Below, in pieces: positions 45,231 through 53,450 of a stretch of DNA of 64,000 bases. The stretch is from G963665185 sp049723905 (GTDB taxonomy: Bacteria > Desulfobacterota > Desulfovibrionia > Desulfovibrionales > Desulfovibrionaceae): the NCBI RefSeq assembly GCF_049723905.1, contig NZ_JBJKFD010000001.1, positions 3,348,001-3,412,000 on the forward strand, given 5' to 3'. Positions within the stretch are counted from its first letter, which is position 1; every line of letters starts with the position of its first letter. A program made the translations under genes and the position numbers. The notes beneath the pieces are model-generated. The model was given only the letters and a program-made list of their open reading frames with translations. It did no database searches and was not told the DNA's origin.

Positions 45231-46088
45231 TTATAGCAATGCGTCCTGGCTGACGCGCTTGGAAGCTTTGTAATAGACGAACAGCATAACGGCCATGACG
45301 ATGTTCAGGGCTATGCTTGCAGCGGCGCCCAAAGGCCAGTCGCCCGCCGTAAGAAACTGGTTGCGGATGAAGTTGCCCACCAGCATCACCTTGGCGCCTC
45401 CCAGAATATCCGGGATGTAGAACATGCCCAGGGCGGGCAGGAACGTGAGCATCATCCCGGCCATTACTCCGGGCAGGCTCAGGGGCACGGTTATCAGCCA
45501 GAACACGGACATGCGGCTTGCGCCCAGGTCGCGTGCGGCTTCCTTGTACCGGTTATCGAGCTTTTCCAGCACCGAATAGATGGGCAGAATCATGAACGGC
45601 AGCAGGGTGTAGACCAGCCCGAGCAGGACGGCACCATCAGTGTACAGCAGCTTGAGCGGATGGTCTATGATTCCCAGCCCCATAAGGATGGAATTGATGA
45701 GTCCGTTGGCCTTCAGGATGATGATGAGCGCGTAGGTGCGGATGAGCGAGCTGGTCCAGAAGGGAATGATGAGCAGGAGCAGCAGCTGGTTGCGGTTGGC
45801 GCGCGGGGTGCCGGACAGAAAATAGGCGAACGGGTAGCCCAGCAGCAGGCAGATGAGCGTGGCGCAAAAGGCCAGACGTAGCGACTGCCCCACCATGGCA
45901 ATGAAGAGCGGGTCCAGGAACCGGCTGTAGCTCTCCAGGCTGAAGCGCATGCGCACCAGATCTTCGGCTTCCGGCGAAAGGATGGAGGTGAGGAAGACCA
46001 TCAGGTTGGGCGTTACGGCAAACGCAATAACCCACAGCACCACAAGTGCGATGGCAATGCGCTCGAAAACACCCATCCTACCCATCAT
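45231..46088 (-). CDS. potB: Polyamine ABC transporter permease
   Basis: The 285-aa inner-membrane protein has about six segments and the coupling motif EAARDLGASRMSVFWLITVPLSLPGVMAG. The block FSLESYSRFLDPLF matches PotB. The start at 46088 follows a GGAG ribosome binding site inside the end of potA, so the two overlap by eleven bases. A start at 46139 would lie further inside potA and has no ribosome binding site. Confidence 0.92.
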   Translation of the reverse strand: MMGRMGVFERIAIALVVLWVIAFAVTPNLMVFLTSILSPEAEDLVRMRFSLESYSRFLDPLFIAMVGQSLRLAFCATLICLLLGYPFAYFLSGTPRANRNQLLLLLIIPFWTSSLIRTYALIIILKANGLINSILMGLGIIDHPLKLLYTDGAVLLGLVYTLLPFMILPIYSVLEKLDNRYKEAARDLGASRMSVFWLITVPLSLPGVMAGMMLTFLPALGMFYIPDILGGAKVMLVGNFIRNQFLTAGDWPLGAAASIALNIVMAVMLFVYYKASKRVSQDALL

Positions 46089-47256
46089 CTTCGTCTCCGT
46101 AGTCGTCGTCATCCTCGCCCGTGTATTCGGACGGTGCATGGTCTTCGTCGGGCAATACGACTTCCCAGTCGTGAACCCAGGTAATCCCCACGGGTTCGCC
46201 CGGTGTGTAGACGATTTTTTCCGCGTCCTCGTCGAAAAATTCCGTAGCCATCACATGGATGGATTCATTGCTGGGTTCGGGCAGGACGATATCCACGGTA
46301 ATGTCCACGGTGGCGCCCTTGTACACGCACTCGTAAACCGTCCCCCACAGGATGCACTCCTCGGACTCGGGCTCGTCGGGCCGGTACAGGCGGATGTCTT
46401 CGGGGCGCAGCAGCACGTTGACCTTTTCGCCGGGGTCGAAGGTGCGCTTGGAGCCGACCACGCAGGGCTTGCCGTACATTTCGGTATGCAGGTCGTCCTC
46501 TTCCACGCTTACGACAGTGGCTTCCAGAATATTGATGTCGCCCACAAAGCTGGCAACAAAGAGGTTTTCCGGCTCTTCGTAGATGCGTTCTGGCGTGCCG
46601 ATCTGGCGGATGGCGCCTTCGTCCAGCACCACCACGCGGTCGGACATGGAAAAGGCTTCTTCCTGGTCGTGCGTTACAAAAACAAAGGTGATGCCCAGCT
46701 GGCGCTGCAAGTGTTTGAGGTCGCTCTGCATCTGCTTGCGCAGCTTGAAGTCCAGGGCGCTGAGGGGTTCGTCCAGCAACAGCACGGAAGGCTCGTTGAC
46801 CAGGGCGCGGGCCAGGGCCACACGCTGCTGCTGTCCGCCCGAGAGGCGGTCGGGCATGCGTTTGCCCAGTCTGCCCAGCTGTACGAGGTCCAGGGCGGTG
46901 TTCACGCGGCGGTCGATTTCATCCTTGGCTGTTTTCTGGCGGCGCAGGCCAAAGGCCACGTTGTCGTACACATTCATGTGCGGAAACAGGGCGTAGCTCT
47001 GGAAAACAGTGTTCACTTCCCGCTTGTTGGGCGGCAGGTCCGTCACATTGCGGCCGTTGAGGTAGATCTCGCCGGACGTGGGTGCTTCAAAACCTGCGAT
47101 AAGGCGCAGCAAAGTGGTCTTTCCGCAGCCCGAGGGGCCGAGAAAGGTGATGAATTCGCCTGGGCGAATGGACAGATCCAGGGGATGGAGAACAAGGTCA
47201 CCGTCGTAGCGTTTGCTAACGCCCTCAAATTCGATGACCGGGGCAGGTTGATTCAA
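46078..47256 (-). CDS. potA: Polyamine ABC transporter ATPase
   Basis: The 392-aa cytosolic ATPase has Walker A GPSGCGKTT, the Q loop FQSYALFPHM, the signature LSGGQQQRVALARAL, Walker B VLLLDEPLSALD and the His loop VTHDQEEAF. A TOBE-type C-terminal domain (VNVLLRPEDIRL) follows, and then an unusual acidic tail (about 15 Asp/Glu). A TTG start at 47256 is preferred because AGGAGG lies at the right distance; an ATG at 47331 would add 25 residues without homology. It is the first gene of the potABCD operon. Confidence 0.93.
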   Translation of the reverse strand: MNQPAPVIEFEGVSKRYDGDLVLHPLDLSIRPGEFITFLGPSGCGKTTLLRLIAGFEAPTSGEIYLNGRNVTDLPPNKREVNTVFQSYALFPHMNVYDNVAFGLRRQKTAKDEIDRRVNTALDLVQLGRLGKRMPDRLSGGQQQRVALARALVNEPSVLLLDEPLSALDFKLRKQMQSDLKHLQRQLGITFVFVTHDQEEAFSMSDRVVVLDEGAIRQIGTPERIYEEPENLFVASFVGDINILEATVVSVEEDDLHTEMYGKPCVVGSKRTFDPGEKVNVLLRPEDIRLYRPDEPESEECILWGTVYECVYKGATVDITVDIVLPEPSNESIHVMATEFFDEDAEKIVYTPGEPVGITWVHDWEVVLPDEDHAPSEYTGEDDDDYGDEDDG

Positions 47257-47414
47257 TGGCGCCCCTCCTGAAAGAAAATTTGCAGTGCTCAAATGATGGA
47301 AAAGGGAGTTGTTGTCAACAACATTACACAATGGCTGTCACCTATCAAGCACGGCCGGGAAGGTCCTATTTTCCGGATTGGAAATTCCTGAAGAAATTAT
47401 ATACAAGATATCCC

Positions 47415-49181
47415 GTGAAACGCGTTGTCCTTCTTTTTTTCTTGTGCGCCGCTCTAACGGCTTTTTTCGTGCCCTCCGCCCAGGCCGCCAGCGATGCGGC
47501 CCTTTTTCGTTCTGCCTGGAAGGATTTTCATGTCCTGAAAGACGGCGGCAAGGGGTCGATGATGCGCCATAATTGGGAACATATCGAACGCGAGTTCCTG
47601 ACAATTTTCAAAAGACATCCTTCCGGCTCCTACGCGCCCAAGTCGCTGTATTACGCTGGCCGGGTCAATCAGGAGCTGGGCGAGCGTTCCAAGCTTACGG
47701 GCGATTACGAGCGCGCCTGCGAATATTTTCAGCGCGTGGTCCTGCGCTATCCCCAACATTCCTGGAGCGACGACGCCCTGCTGCGCAAGGCCGAGATCAA
47801 TCTGGAAAAGCTGGGCAACAAGGACCAGGCCTATGCCGACCTGCTGCTTCTGGTGCACCGCTATCCCAAGGGCGACCAGCGCGAAAAGGCCGATGCCCTG
47901 CTGCGCCAGATGGACCAGAAAAGCGCGAAGAAAAGCGCGAAGCAAAGTGCGCCTCCCCCAAAATCGTCCACAAAAAGCGCCAGCCCACAAAGCACATCCA
48001 AGCGCACTGCGCCCCCCCGCAAAAAAAGTGGGCTGAGCCTGCTGCAACACGTCCGTTACCAGAGTTCCAACGACTACACCCGCGTGGTGCTGGATTTGGA
48101 CAAGGAAACCAGGTTCAAGTGGCAGCTGCTTCCGCCATCCAAGGAGGCGAACAAGCCCCGGCGGCTGTACATCGACCTTGACGATTCACAGATCGGCAAA
48201 GAGGTCTCCTCCTCTGTGAGCGTGGCCGACGGCATTCTCAAGCAGATCCGCACCGGCAAGCAGCCCGGCAATGTCACGCGGGTGGTGCTCGATTTCACCG
48301 CGCTCAAGGACTACAAGGTCTTTCACCTGTACGATCCCTACCGCGTAGTGGTGGACATCTACGCCCCGTCGCGTACCTCGGCACTCAAGCAGCCGCTGCC
48401 TTCCACCACGCCGCCCGATAAAAGGTCCAAGGCCCTTAACGGCTACAAGCCGCCCCCAGGCAGCAAGCAGCACATGGGCGACCTTGTGGAACAGCTGGGC
48501 CTGACCATCGATACCATTATGATAGACCCCGGCCACGGTGGCAAAGACCCCGGCGCCAGGGGCAACGGCCTGCTGGAAAAGGATGTGGTTCTCAAGCTGG
48601 CCAAGATTGTGGGGGCAAAACTGAAGGCCAAGGGCTTCAAGGTCATCTACACCCGCACCACGGACACGTTCATCCCTCTGGAGGAGCGGACCGCCATGGC
48701 CAACGTGCGCAAGGCGGACATGTTCGTGTCCATCCACTGCAACGCCATCCGGTCGTCCAAGGTGCACGGGTTGGAAACCTACGTGTTGAACCTGGCGCGT
48801 ACCAAGGACGCCGTGCGCGTGGCAGCGCGGGAAAACGCCATATCCACCAAGCGGATAAGCGATTTGCAGGTTATCCTTACCGACCTGATGCTCAATTCCA
48901 AGGTGCGCGAGTCCAAGGATCTGGCGGGCAAGGTGCAGGCCAACATGCTCAGAAACCTGCGCAGGCACTATTCCGTGCGCGACCGCCATGTGCGCGAAGC
49001 GCCGTTCTACGTGCTGATGGGGGCAAAGATGCCGTCCATCCTCATAGAATCCGGCTACATTACCAACCCGACCGAAGCGCGGCGGTTCAAGTCCAAGACG
49101 TATCTCGACCGCCTTGCCGATGGTATCGTGTCGGGTATTCTGGCCTACAAAAAACAGATCGAGCGCTACGCCAGCATCTGA
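47415..49181 (+). CDS. N-acetylmuramoyl-L-alanine amidase (AmiC-type) with TPR-like and AMIN domains
   Basis: The product of about 588 residues cleaves the peptide from glycan in peptidoglycan. A signal peptide (VKRVVLLFFLCAALTAFF..SAQA) is followed by TPR-like helices (about 30-150) that include YPKSLYYAG-like and YPQHSWSDDALLRKAE repeats. A Lys/Ser/Pro-rich linker, an AMIN domain (YTRVVLDLDKETRFKW) and the Amidase_3 domain complete it. Zinc ligands and catalytic Glu lie in MIDPGHGGKDPGARG, SIHCNAI and PSILIESGYITNPTE. The GTG at 47415 is chosen since it starts the signal peptide; an ATG at 47331 is the alternative. Neither has a clear ribosome binding site. Confidence 0.88.
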   Translation: MKRVVLLFFLCAALTAFFVPSAQAASDAALFRSAWKDFHVLKDGGKGSMMRHNWEHIEREFLTIFKRHPSGSYAPKSLYYAGRVNQELGERSKLTGDYERACEYFQRVVLRYPQHSWSDDALLRKAEINLEKLGNKDQAYADLLLLVHRYPKGDQREKADALLRQMDQKSAKKSAKQSAPPPKSSTKSASPQSTSKRTAPPRKKSGLSLLQHVRYQSSNDYTRVVLDLDKETRFKWQLLPPSKEANKPRRLYIDLDDSQIGKEVSSSVSVADGILKQIRTGKQPGNVTRVVLDFTALKDYKVFHLYDPYRVVVDIYAPSRTSALKQPLPSTTPPDKRSKALNGYKPPPGSKQHMGDLVEQLGLTIDTIMIDPGHGGKDPGARGNGLLEKDVVLKLAKIVGAKLKAKGFKVIYTRTTDTFIPLEERTAMANVRKADMFVSIHCNAIRSSKVHGLETYVLNLARTKDAVRVAARENAISTKRISDLQVILTDLMLNSKVRESKDLAGKVQANMLRNLRRHYSVRDRHVREAPFYVLMGAKMPSILIESGYITNPTEARRFKSKTYLDRLADGIVSGILAYKKQIERYASI

Positions 49182-49213
49182 TGCGGCGAAGATTTTTTCG
49201 GCAGTGAAAATGC

Positions 49214-49254
49214 AAACGCCCCGGCTCCCAACCATGGGAACGCGGGGCGTTTTT
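49214..49254. terminator. Terminator between the amidase and PreA-like genes
   Basis: AAACGCCCCG / CGGGGCGTTT with an inner CCCA / TGGG stem and a T-run. The same hairpin sequence recurs at 50874-50914 and, shortened, at 50425-50456. Confidence 0.85.
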
Positions 49255-49295
49255 GTGTCGGTCGAATTGGTGAAAAGAATTTTTGGTGGGGAGGC

Positions 49296-50396
49296 TCAGG
49301 CCATGCGTATGGCCCTGGCCGGGCACAGCCAGACGCAGGTACCGCACCCCGTACAGCTGTCCGCGGAGATGGAATACACGTCATCGGTGCATTCCACCGC
49401 GCCATAAACGCAGACCCGGCATTTCCCGCAGCCCACACACGTGTCCGGCGAGATGACTGCGGTTTTCGGGTGCTTGTCGATGGCCTCGAACGGCACAATG
49501 TGTGCCAGGGCCTTGCCCGTGAAGTCGCTGATGGACGAATGGCCGTGCCGTGCCATGTAGTCTGTGAGCGTGGCATTGATTTTGCCGATAAGCCCGGTGC
49601 CTTTGATGAGAATGCCGGTGCAAATCTGAAATGTGGACGCGCCCAAAAGCAGGTGCTCGATGGCGTCCTCGCCGCCCATGATGCCACCGATGCCGGAAAC
49701 AGGGATGTTGACGCAAGAGGCTATGCTGGCGACATGGGCCAGGGCAATGGGCTTGATGGCCTGGCCGGAATAGCCGCCAAAGGTGGGCAGCAGGGGCATG
49801 GCGGTTTCAATATCCACGCCCAGCAGGCAGCGCACGGTGTCTATGGCGCTGATCGCATGCGCGCCGCCGGCTTCCGCGGCCCTGGCAATTTCACCAATGT
49901 CCGCAACATTGGGCGAAAGCTTGACCATGACGGGCAGCGAAGCATGGCGCACCAGCCCTTGCGTGTATTCGAAAACAAGGTCCGGGTCGGCCCCGATGAT
50001 CGCGCCGCTTCGGCCGTGCGGACAGCTTATGCCCAGTTCCAGCGCATCCGCGCCGTATTCCTGAAGCTGGTCGGCAAGGTGGGCCACTTCGTCGATGGAT
50101 TCCCCCATCAGGCTGGCAAAGACAACCGCCCCGGCCTCTTTTGCCTCGGCGATTTCCCTTCCCCATTCCTCCACACTGTGCTCGGTGTAGCGCTCAATGT
50201 TCTGCATGCCCTTGGCCCGCACCGCTATTCTGGGGCAGGGGTTGTGCTTTGGCTGGCGGACAATGGTTTTGGTAACAACGGCACCGGCCCCGAGGCGGGT
50301 GCATTCCGCCATGGCGGCGCCCGACCATGTGGGTGGGCCCGAAGCAACAATCAACGGGCTGTTCAACCGCATTCCAAGGAACTCTACAGACAGCAT
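49296..50396 (-). CDS. Dihydropyrimidine/dihydroorotate dehydrogenase-like flavoprotein with two [4Fe-4S] clusters (PreA-like)
   Basis: The 366-aa protein has the FMN TIM barrel of this family (FLGMRLNSPLIVASGPP, the active-site Cys region ELGISCPHG, and IPVSGIGGIMGGEDAIEHLLLGAS). A ferredoxin tail with two clusters follows (CVGCGKCRVCVYGAVEC, CTGCGTCVWLCP). It resembles the PreA subunit of NAD-dependent dihydropyrimidine dehydrogenase, which reduces uracil and thymine, but no PreT partner is nearby, so substrate and electron donor are unsure. ATG 50396 follows GGAAGG; the 15 residues before it are dropped. Confidence 0.83.
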   Translation of the reverse strand: MLSVEFLGMRLNSPLIVASGPPTWSGAAMAECTRLGAGAVVTKTIVRQPKHNPCPRIAVRAKGMQNIERYTEHSVEEWGREIAEAKEAGAVVFASLMGESIDEVAHLADQLQEYGADALELGISCPHGRSGAIIGADPDLVFEYTQGLVRHASLPVMVKLSPNVADIGEIARAAEAGGAHAISAIDTVRCLLGVDIETAMPLLPTFGGYSGQAIKPIALAHVASIASCVNIPVSGIGGIMGGEDAIEHLLLGASTFQICTGILIKGTGLIGKINATLTDYMARHGHSSISDFTGKALAHIVPFEAIDKHPKTAVISPDTCVGCGKCRVCVYGAVECTDDVYSISADSCTGCGTCVWLCPARAIRMA

Positions 50397-50424
50397 GTCC
50401 ACCTTCCTTTGGCAGATTGTGACT

Positions 50425-50456
50425 GCCCGGCTCCCAGACATGGGAAAACGGGGCGC
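50425..50456 (-). terminator. Hairpin downstream of the small membrane protein gene
   Basis: GCCCGG..CCCA / TGGG..GGGCGC forms an imperfect stem just past the stop at 50458. It belongs to the same repeated hairpin type as 49214 and 50874. Confidence 0.5.
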
Positions 50457-50457
50457 T

Positions 50458-50748
50458 TTATAAGACGACCTTGCCGATGGCGATAAGGGCGATGACGGCC
50501 CAGATGACGTTGAGCACTGCCGGTTGGTAGGCTTTTTTTCTGAAGGAAATGGCGATGATGCCGAATGCCCCGGTAAGGTTCAGCAGCTGATAGGGCAGTC
50601 CTTTGGAGTCCAGCATGCCGAGGCTGACAAAAAGATAGGCCAGCACAATGGCAGCAGTTCCATACCAGCCCACAACCTCGAACAGGAGCGCGGTTCCGCG
50701 CTTTTTCGTCTGTTCAGACGGGGCGGGGTTTTGCAGCGTGGTTCCCAT
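50458..50748 (-). CDS. Small membrane protein of the CBU_0592 type
   Basis: The 96-aa protein has three hydrophobic segments (VVGWYGTAAIVLAYLFVSLGML, then LLNLTGAFGIIAIS, and AVLNVIWAVIALIAIGKVV). The pattern is seen in small CBU_0592-like integral membrane proteins of unknown role. AAGGAATAT upstream of ATG 50748 is the ribosome binding site. It precedes the PreA-like gene on the same strand but is separated from it by a hairpin. Confidence 0.75.
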   Translation of the reverse strand: MGTTLQNPAPSEQTKKRGTALLFEVVGWYGTAAIVLAYLFVSLGMLDSKGLPYQLLNLTGAFGIIAISFRKKAYQPAVLNVIWAVIALIAIGKVVL

Positions 50749-50873
50749 ACATATTCCTTTGCCGGGTACGGCGTCCGACTTCATTGTTGATGTTGGAATG
50801 AAACCTATTTGCCGCACCTTGTCAAAAGTATGTTGGGCCGGGGCGCCGGAGTGAGGTTGACGCGGGAGAAATA

Positions 50874-50914
50874 AACGCCCCGCCTCCCAACCATGGGAAC
50901 GCGGGGCGTTTTTT
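50874..50914. terminator. Terminator after the AraC-type regulator
   Basis: AACGCCCCG / CGGGGCGTT with the inner CCCA / TGGG stem and a T6 run. It is nearly identical to the hairpin at 49214-49254. Confidence 0.8.
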
Positions 50915-50939
50915 CGCGGGGGAAAGTATGTCGTGGCGG

Positions 50940-51827
50940 TTACTTCAGCGGAATCCATATTTCGGTCAGCAGCTCTTCGGGCGTGGTCTGGGTGCAGTCG
51001 TTGAGGTACACCTCGTAGGACGGTCCGCCCTGGGCCTCGCGCCCGCTTTGCGGCAGCCACTGGCCAAAGAGTTCGGCATAGACCTTTTCCAATTGCTCGT
51101 AAGGGCCTTTGTGCAGGTACACGGCGCATTCAAAGCCGCCTATCTCCTGCAACCCCACCTGGCCTTCCGGCTCCACGGGGCGGGAAAGGGTGAGGCAGAC
51201 GTCCATGCGAATTTTTTCCGGCGCAGTGATGGAAGGATCGTCGTAGCAGGCGCCGATGAAGCGGGTGTCCGGCCCGAACAATCCCTTGGGACCGGCCCAG
51301 TTGCACAGTGCCTCCCAGGCGGTGCGGCATTCGGCATAGGGGCCGGTGTGGCGGATAAAGGCGACCTGGTTTTTTTTCATCTGTTTGATCTCGACATTCA
51401 TAATGGGGCCTCCTTGCGGTTTGAGCGCAATGTTTTCGGAGATGTTTTCCGGTTGAAAGTGGATTCCCGAAGGAATTTCCGGGAACCTGGGACGTGTGAA
51501 CTCGTTTCTGAACGCGGACGGGGACTTGCCGAACATCTGCTTGAAGGCGCGGCTGAAGGCCTCGTGGGTTTCGTAGCCCGCGCCAAAGGCGATATCCGTT
51601 ACGTTTTTTTCCGAGGCCAGCAGGCGCAGCGCGGCCCGTTCCAGCCGCAGCCTGCGGATGTGCTCCTTGAGCGTTTCTCCGACCATGCCCTTGAACACAC
51701 GGTGGAAGTGCGACGGCGAATAGCCGCATATTTCGGCCAGCCTTGCCGCGTCCAGCGGGTCGTCCAGGTGCTGCTGGATAAAGAGCAGCACGTTCAGCAT
51801 TTTCTGAGTATACTTGTCCTGTTGCAT
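50940..51827 (-). CDS. AraC-family regulator with GyrI-like effector domain
   Basis: The 295-aa protein has an N-terminal AraC double helix-turn-helix (LDAARLAEICGYSPSHFHRVFKGMVGETLKEHIRRLRLERAALRLL, then VTDIAFGAGYETHEAFSRAFKQMFGKSPSAFR). A GyrI/Rob-like ligand domain follows (FIRHTGPYAECRTAWEALCNWA, and GFECAVYLHKGPYEQLEKVY). Such proteins respond to small hydrophobic compounds and often control efflux. The start at 51827 is preferred to 51953 because the extra 42 residues are low in homology. No target is adjacent. Confidence 0.85.
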   Translation of the reverse strand: MQQDKYTQKMLNVLLFIQQHLDDPLDAARLAEICGYSPSHFHRVFKGMVGETLKEHIRRLRLERAALRLLASEKNVTDIAFGAGYETHEAFSRAFKQMFGKSPSAFRNEFTRPRFPEIPSGIHFQPENISENIALKPQGGPIMNVEIKQMKKNQVAFIRHTGPYAECRTAWEALCNWAGPKGLFGPDTRFIGACYDDPSITAPEKIRMDVCLTLSRPVEPEGQVGLQEIGGFECAVYLHKGPYEQLEKVYAELFGQWLPQSGREAQGGPSYEVYLNDCTQTTPEELLTEIWIPLK

Positions 51828-51984
51828 CGGGTGGTGATCTCCGGGGCCCCTTGGTGATCGTTCCTGCCTGAAATTGTCGGGCGCTCGCCGTGCGAACGTT
51901 ATGGAGGCGACAGTAGTCGTTTTTGGAAACGGCTGCTTGATATTTTTGCTCATTTTACGCGGAGCTGGAAAAAATTGTCACGGA

Positions 51985-52002
51985 CTTTGACTTGGGTCAA
52001 AG
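51985..52002. promoter_or_regulatory. HcpR-like palindrome upstream of the FrdX-like gene
   Basis: CTTTGACTTGGGTCAAAG is a perfect 7-4-7 palindrome 76 bases before the start codon. It matches the TTGAC-N4-GTCAA pattern recalled for HcpR, the Crp/Fnr-type nitrosative-stress regulator of Desulfovibrio. Confidence 0.7.
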
Positions 52003-52077
52003 CACCCATCGTCCGTGTTCGGCATAAAAGGGCCGTAACGATCACGAAAGACCACGGAAGATCAGGGAGGAGAGCCC

Positions 52078-52857
52078 ATGAATACCAGCGAAACAAAACC
52101 GATTATGCGGAAAATAATACAGATAGACGAGGAGCGCTGCGACGGCTGCGGACAATGCATCCCGTCCTGCGCCGAGGGCGCGTTGCAGATAGTGGACGGC
52201 AAGGCGCGTATCGTAAAGGACATCTATTGCGACGGCTTGGGTGCCTGCCTTGGCGCCTGCCCCCAGGACGCCCTGCACATCATCGAGCGCGAGGCCGTGC
52301 CTTTTGACGAAGAGCTTGCCATGGAACATGTGCGCACCCGTGCTGAGGGGGATACGAAAGAGAATACCTCCGCAGGTTCGGGCCGCATGGCCTGCGGCTG
52401 TCCGGGCCAGAACGTGATGGAGCTGCACCCTGCCGCAAAGGCAGCCGGAAAATCTGAAGCCGTGGTGTCCTCTCTGGGCCATTGGCCGGTGCAGATCCGG
52501 CTGGTTCCGCCCAATGCGCCGTTTCTGCGAAATGCCGATATCCTGGTGACGGCGGACTGCGCACCCGTGGCCGTGCCCGACTTCAACCCCCGTCTGGTGG
52601 ACGGCAAGGTGGTCCTGCTCGGCTGTCCCAAGTTCGACGACCAGGAACTGTATCTGAACAAGTTTGTGGACCTGTTCACCAATTCGGGCATCCGCAGCGT
52701 CACGGTACTGCGCATGGAAGTGCCCTGTTGCCAGGGGCTGCCCGCCGTGGTGCGCCGTGCCGTGCAGCTGAGCGGATTTGCGGGCGAGGTCAGGGTGCTG
52801 ATTGCCGGAAGGGGCGGCGAAATAAGCCAGGAGCAGGCCCCAACCAATCTTTTGTAG
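52078..52857 (+). CDS. Two-cluster ferredoxin-like protein, FrdX/DVU2544-like
   Basis: The 259-aa cytosolic protein starts with a 2[4Fe-4S] ferredoxin domain (CDGCGQCIPSCAEGAL, then CDGLGACLGACPQDAL). A Cys-bearing domain follows (MACGCPGQ, TADCAPVAV, LLGCPKFDD, VPCCQGLP) that could bind a further metal centre. In Desulfovibrio a protein of this build is encoded beside hcp and controlled by HcpR, as I recall; the palindrome upstream fits. No hcp is present here. GGAGG precedes the ATG, 7 bases away. Proposed role: electron supply in nitrosative stress, by family analogy only. Confidence 0.8.
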   Translation: MNTSETKPIMRKIIQIDEERCDGCGQCIPSCAEGALQIVDGKARIVKDIYCDGLGACLGACPQDALHIIEREAVPFDEELAMEHVRTRAEGDTKENTSAGSGRMACGCPGQNVMELHPAAKAAGKSEAVVSSLGHWPVQIRLVPPNAPFLRNADILVTADCAPVAVPDFNPRLVDGKVVLLGCPKFDDQELYLNKFVDLFTNSGIRSVTVLRMEVPCCQGLPAVVRRAVQLSGFAGEVRVLIAGRGGEISQEQAPTNLL

Positions 52858-52907
52858 GGTGGATAATGGGCTGCTAAGGCCCATGGCGTTTTTGTTCTGA
52901 AGAAAAC

Positions 52908-52943
52908 CGGCCGACGTGTGGTTCACATGTCGGCCGTTCTTTT
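52908..52943. terminator. Terminator between the FrdX-like and DUF4019 genes
   Basis: CGGCCGACGTGTG / CACATGTCGGCCG pair over 13 bp with a TTCA-type loop, then TTCTTTTG. Confidence 0.85.
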
Positions 52944-52969
52944 GTTTGCAGCGGTGGGCAAAGATGGGG

Positions 52970-53404
52970 CTAGCGCAGCCAATATCCTTCCACGTCCCAC
53001 GAGCCGGACGAGGATTGGCGCAGAACAACCTGTTCCGTATACGTGGCCTTGGCATACTCGGCCTTGTAGGCCACAAAGGCGTAGAGTCCGGCAGGTGCGC
53101 CCTGTGGGTTTTCCATCATTTGCTGGCTAAGCAGGGTCCGTGTTTTCAGCGCGCCGAGATGTTTGGCCTGCTGTTTGAGGGTCTCTATCCATTGGTCCTG
53201 GGGAATCTTCTGGCGAAAGGTCGGCCCGGCCTGCTCCCAGCTTTGGCCGTACTTTGCCTGGTCCACAAGGTCTATCCAATGCGAGGCCACGGCGGTAATG
53301 GCCGGGTCTGGATCGGCCGCATCCGTTTGGGTGGCATTGGCTTGGGCCAGGGCCAGACAGGGGAAGAGCACGAGGGTGAGCAGTAAAAGGGAACAGGTGC
53401 GCAT
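52970..53404 (-). CDS. Secreted DUF4019-type protein
   Basis: The 144-aa protein has a signal peptide (MRTCSLLLLTLVLFPCLALA-Q). The mature region has the DUF4019 pattern: SHWIDLVDQAKYGQSWEQAGPTFRQKI, WIETLKQQAKHLGALKTR, and a closing W-x-V-x-GYWLR. Function of the family is unknown; the location is periplasmic. It stands alone. Confidence 0.82.
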   Translation of the reverse strand: MRTCSLLLLTLVLFPCLALAQANATQTDAADPDPAITAVASHWIDLVDQAKYGQSWEQAGPTFRQKIPQDQWIETLKQQAKHLGALKTRTLLSQQMMENPQGAPAGLYAFVAYKAEYAKATYTEQVVLRQSSSGSWDVEGYWLR

Positions 53405-53450
53405 GATGTTTCTCCTTTAGTGTACGTTGGGCCAGCCGCTCATTCAGCTG

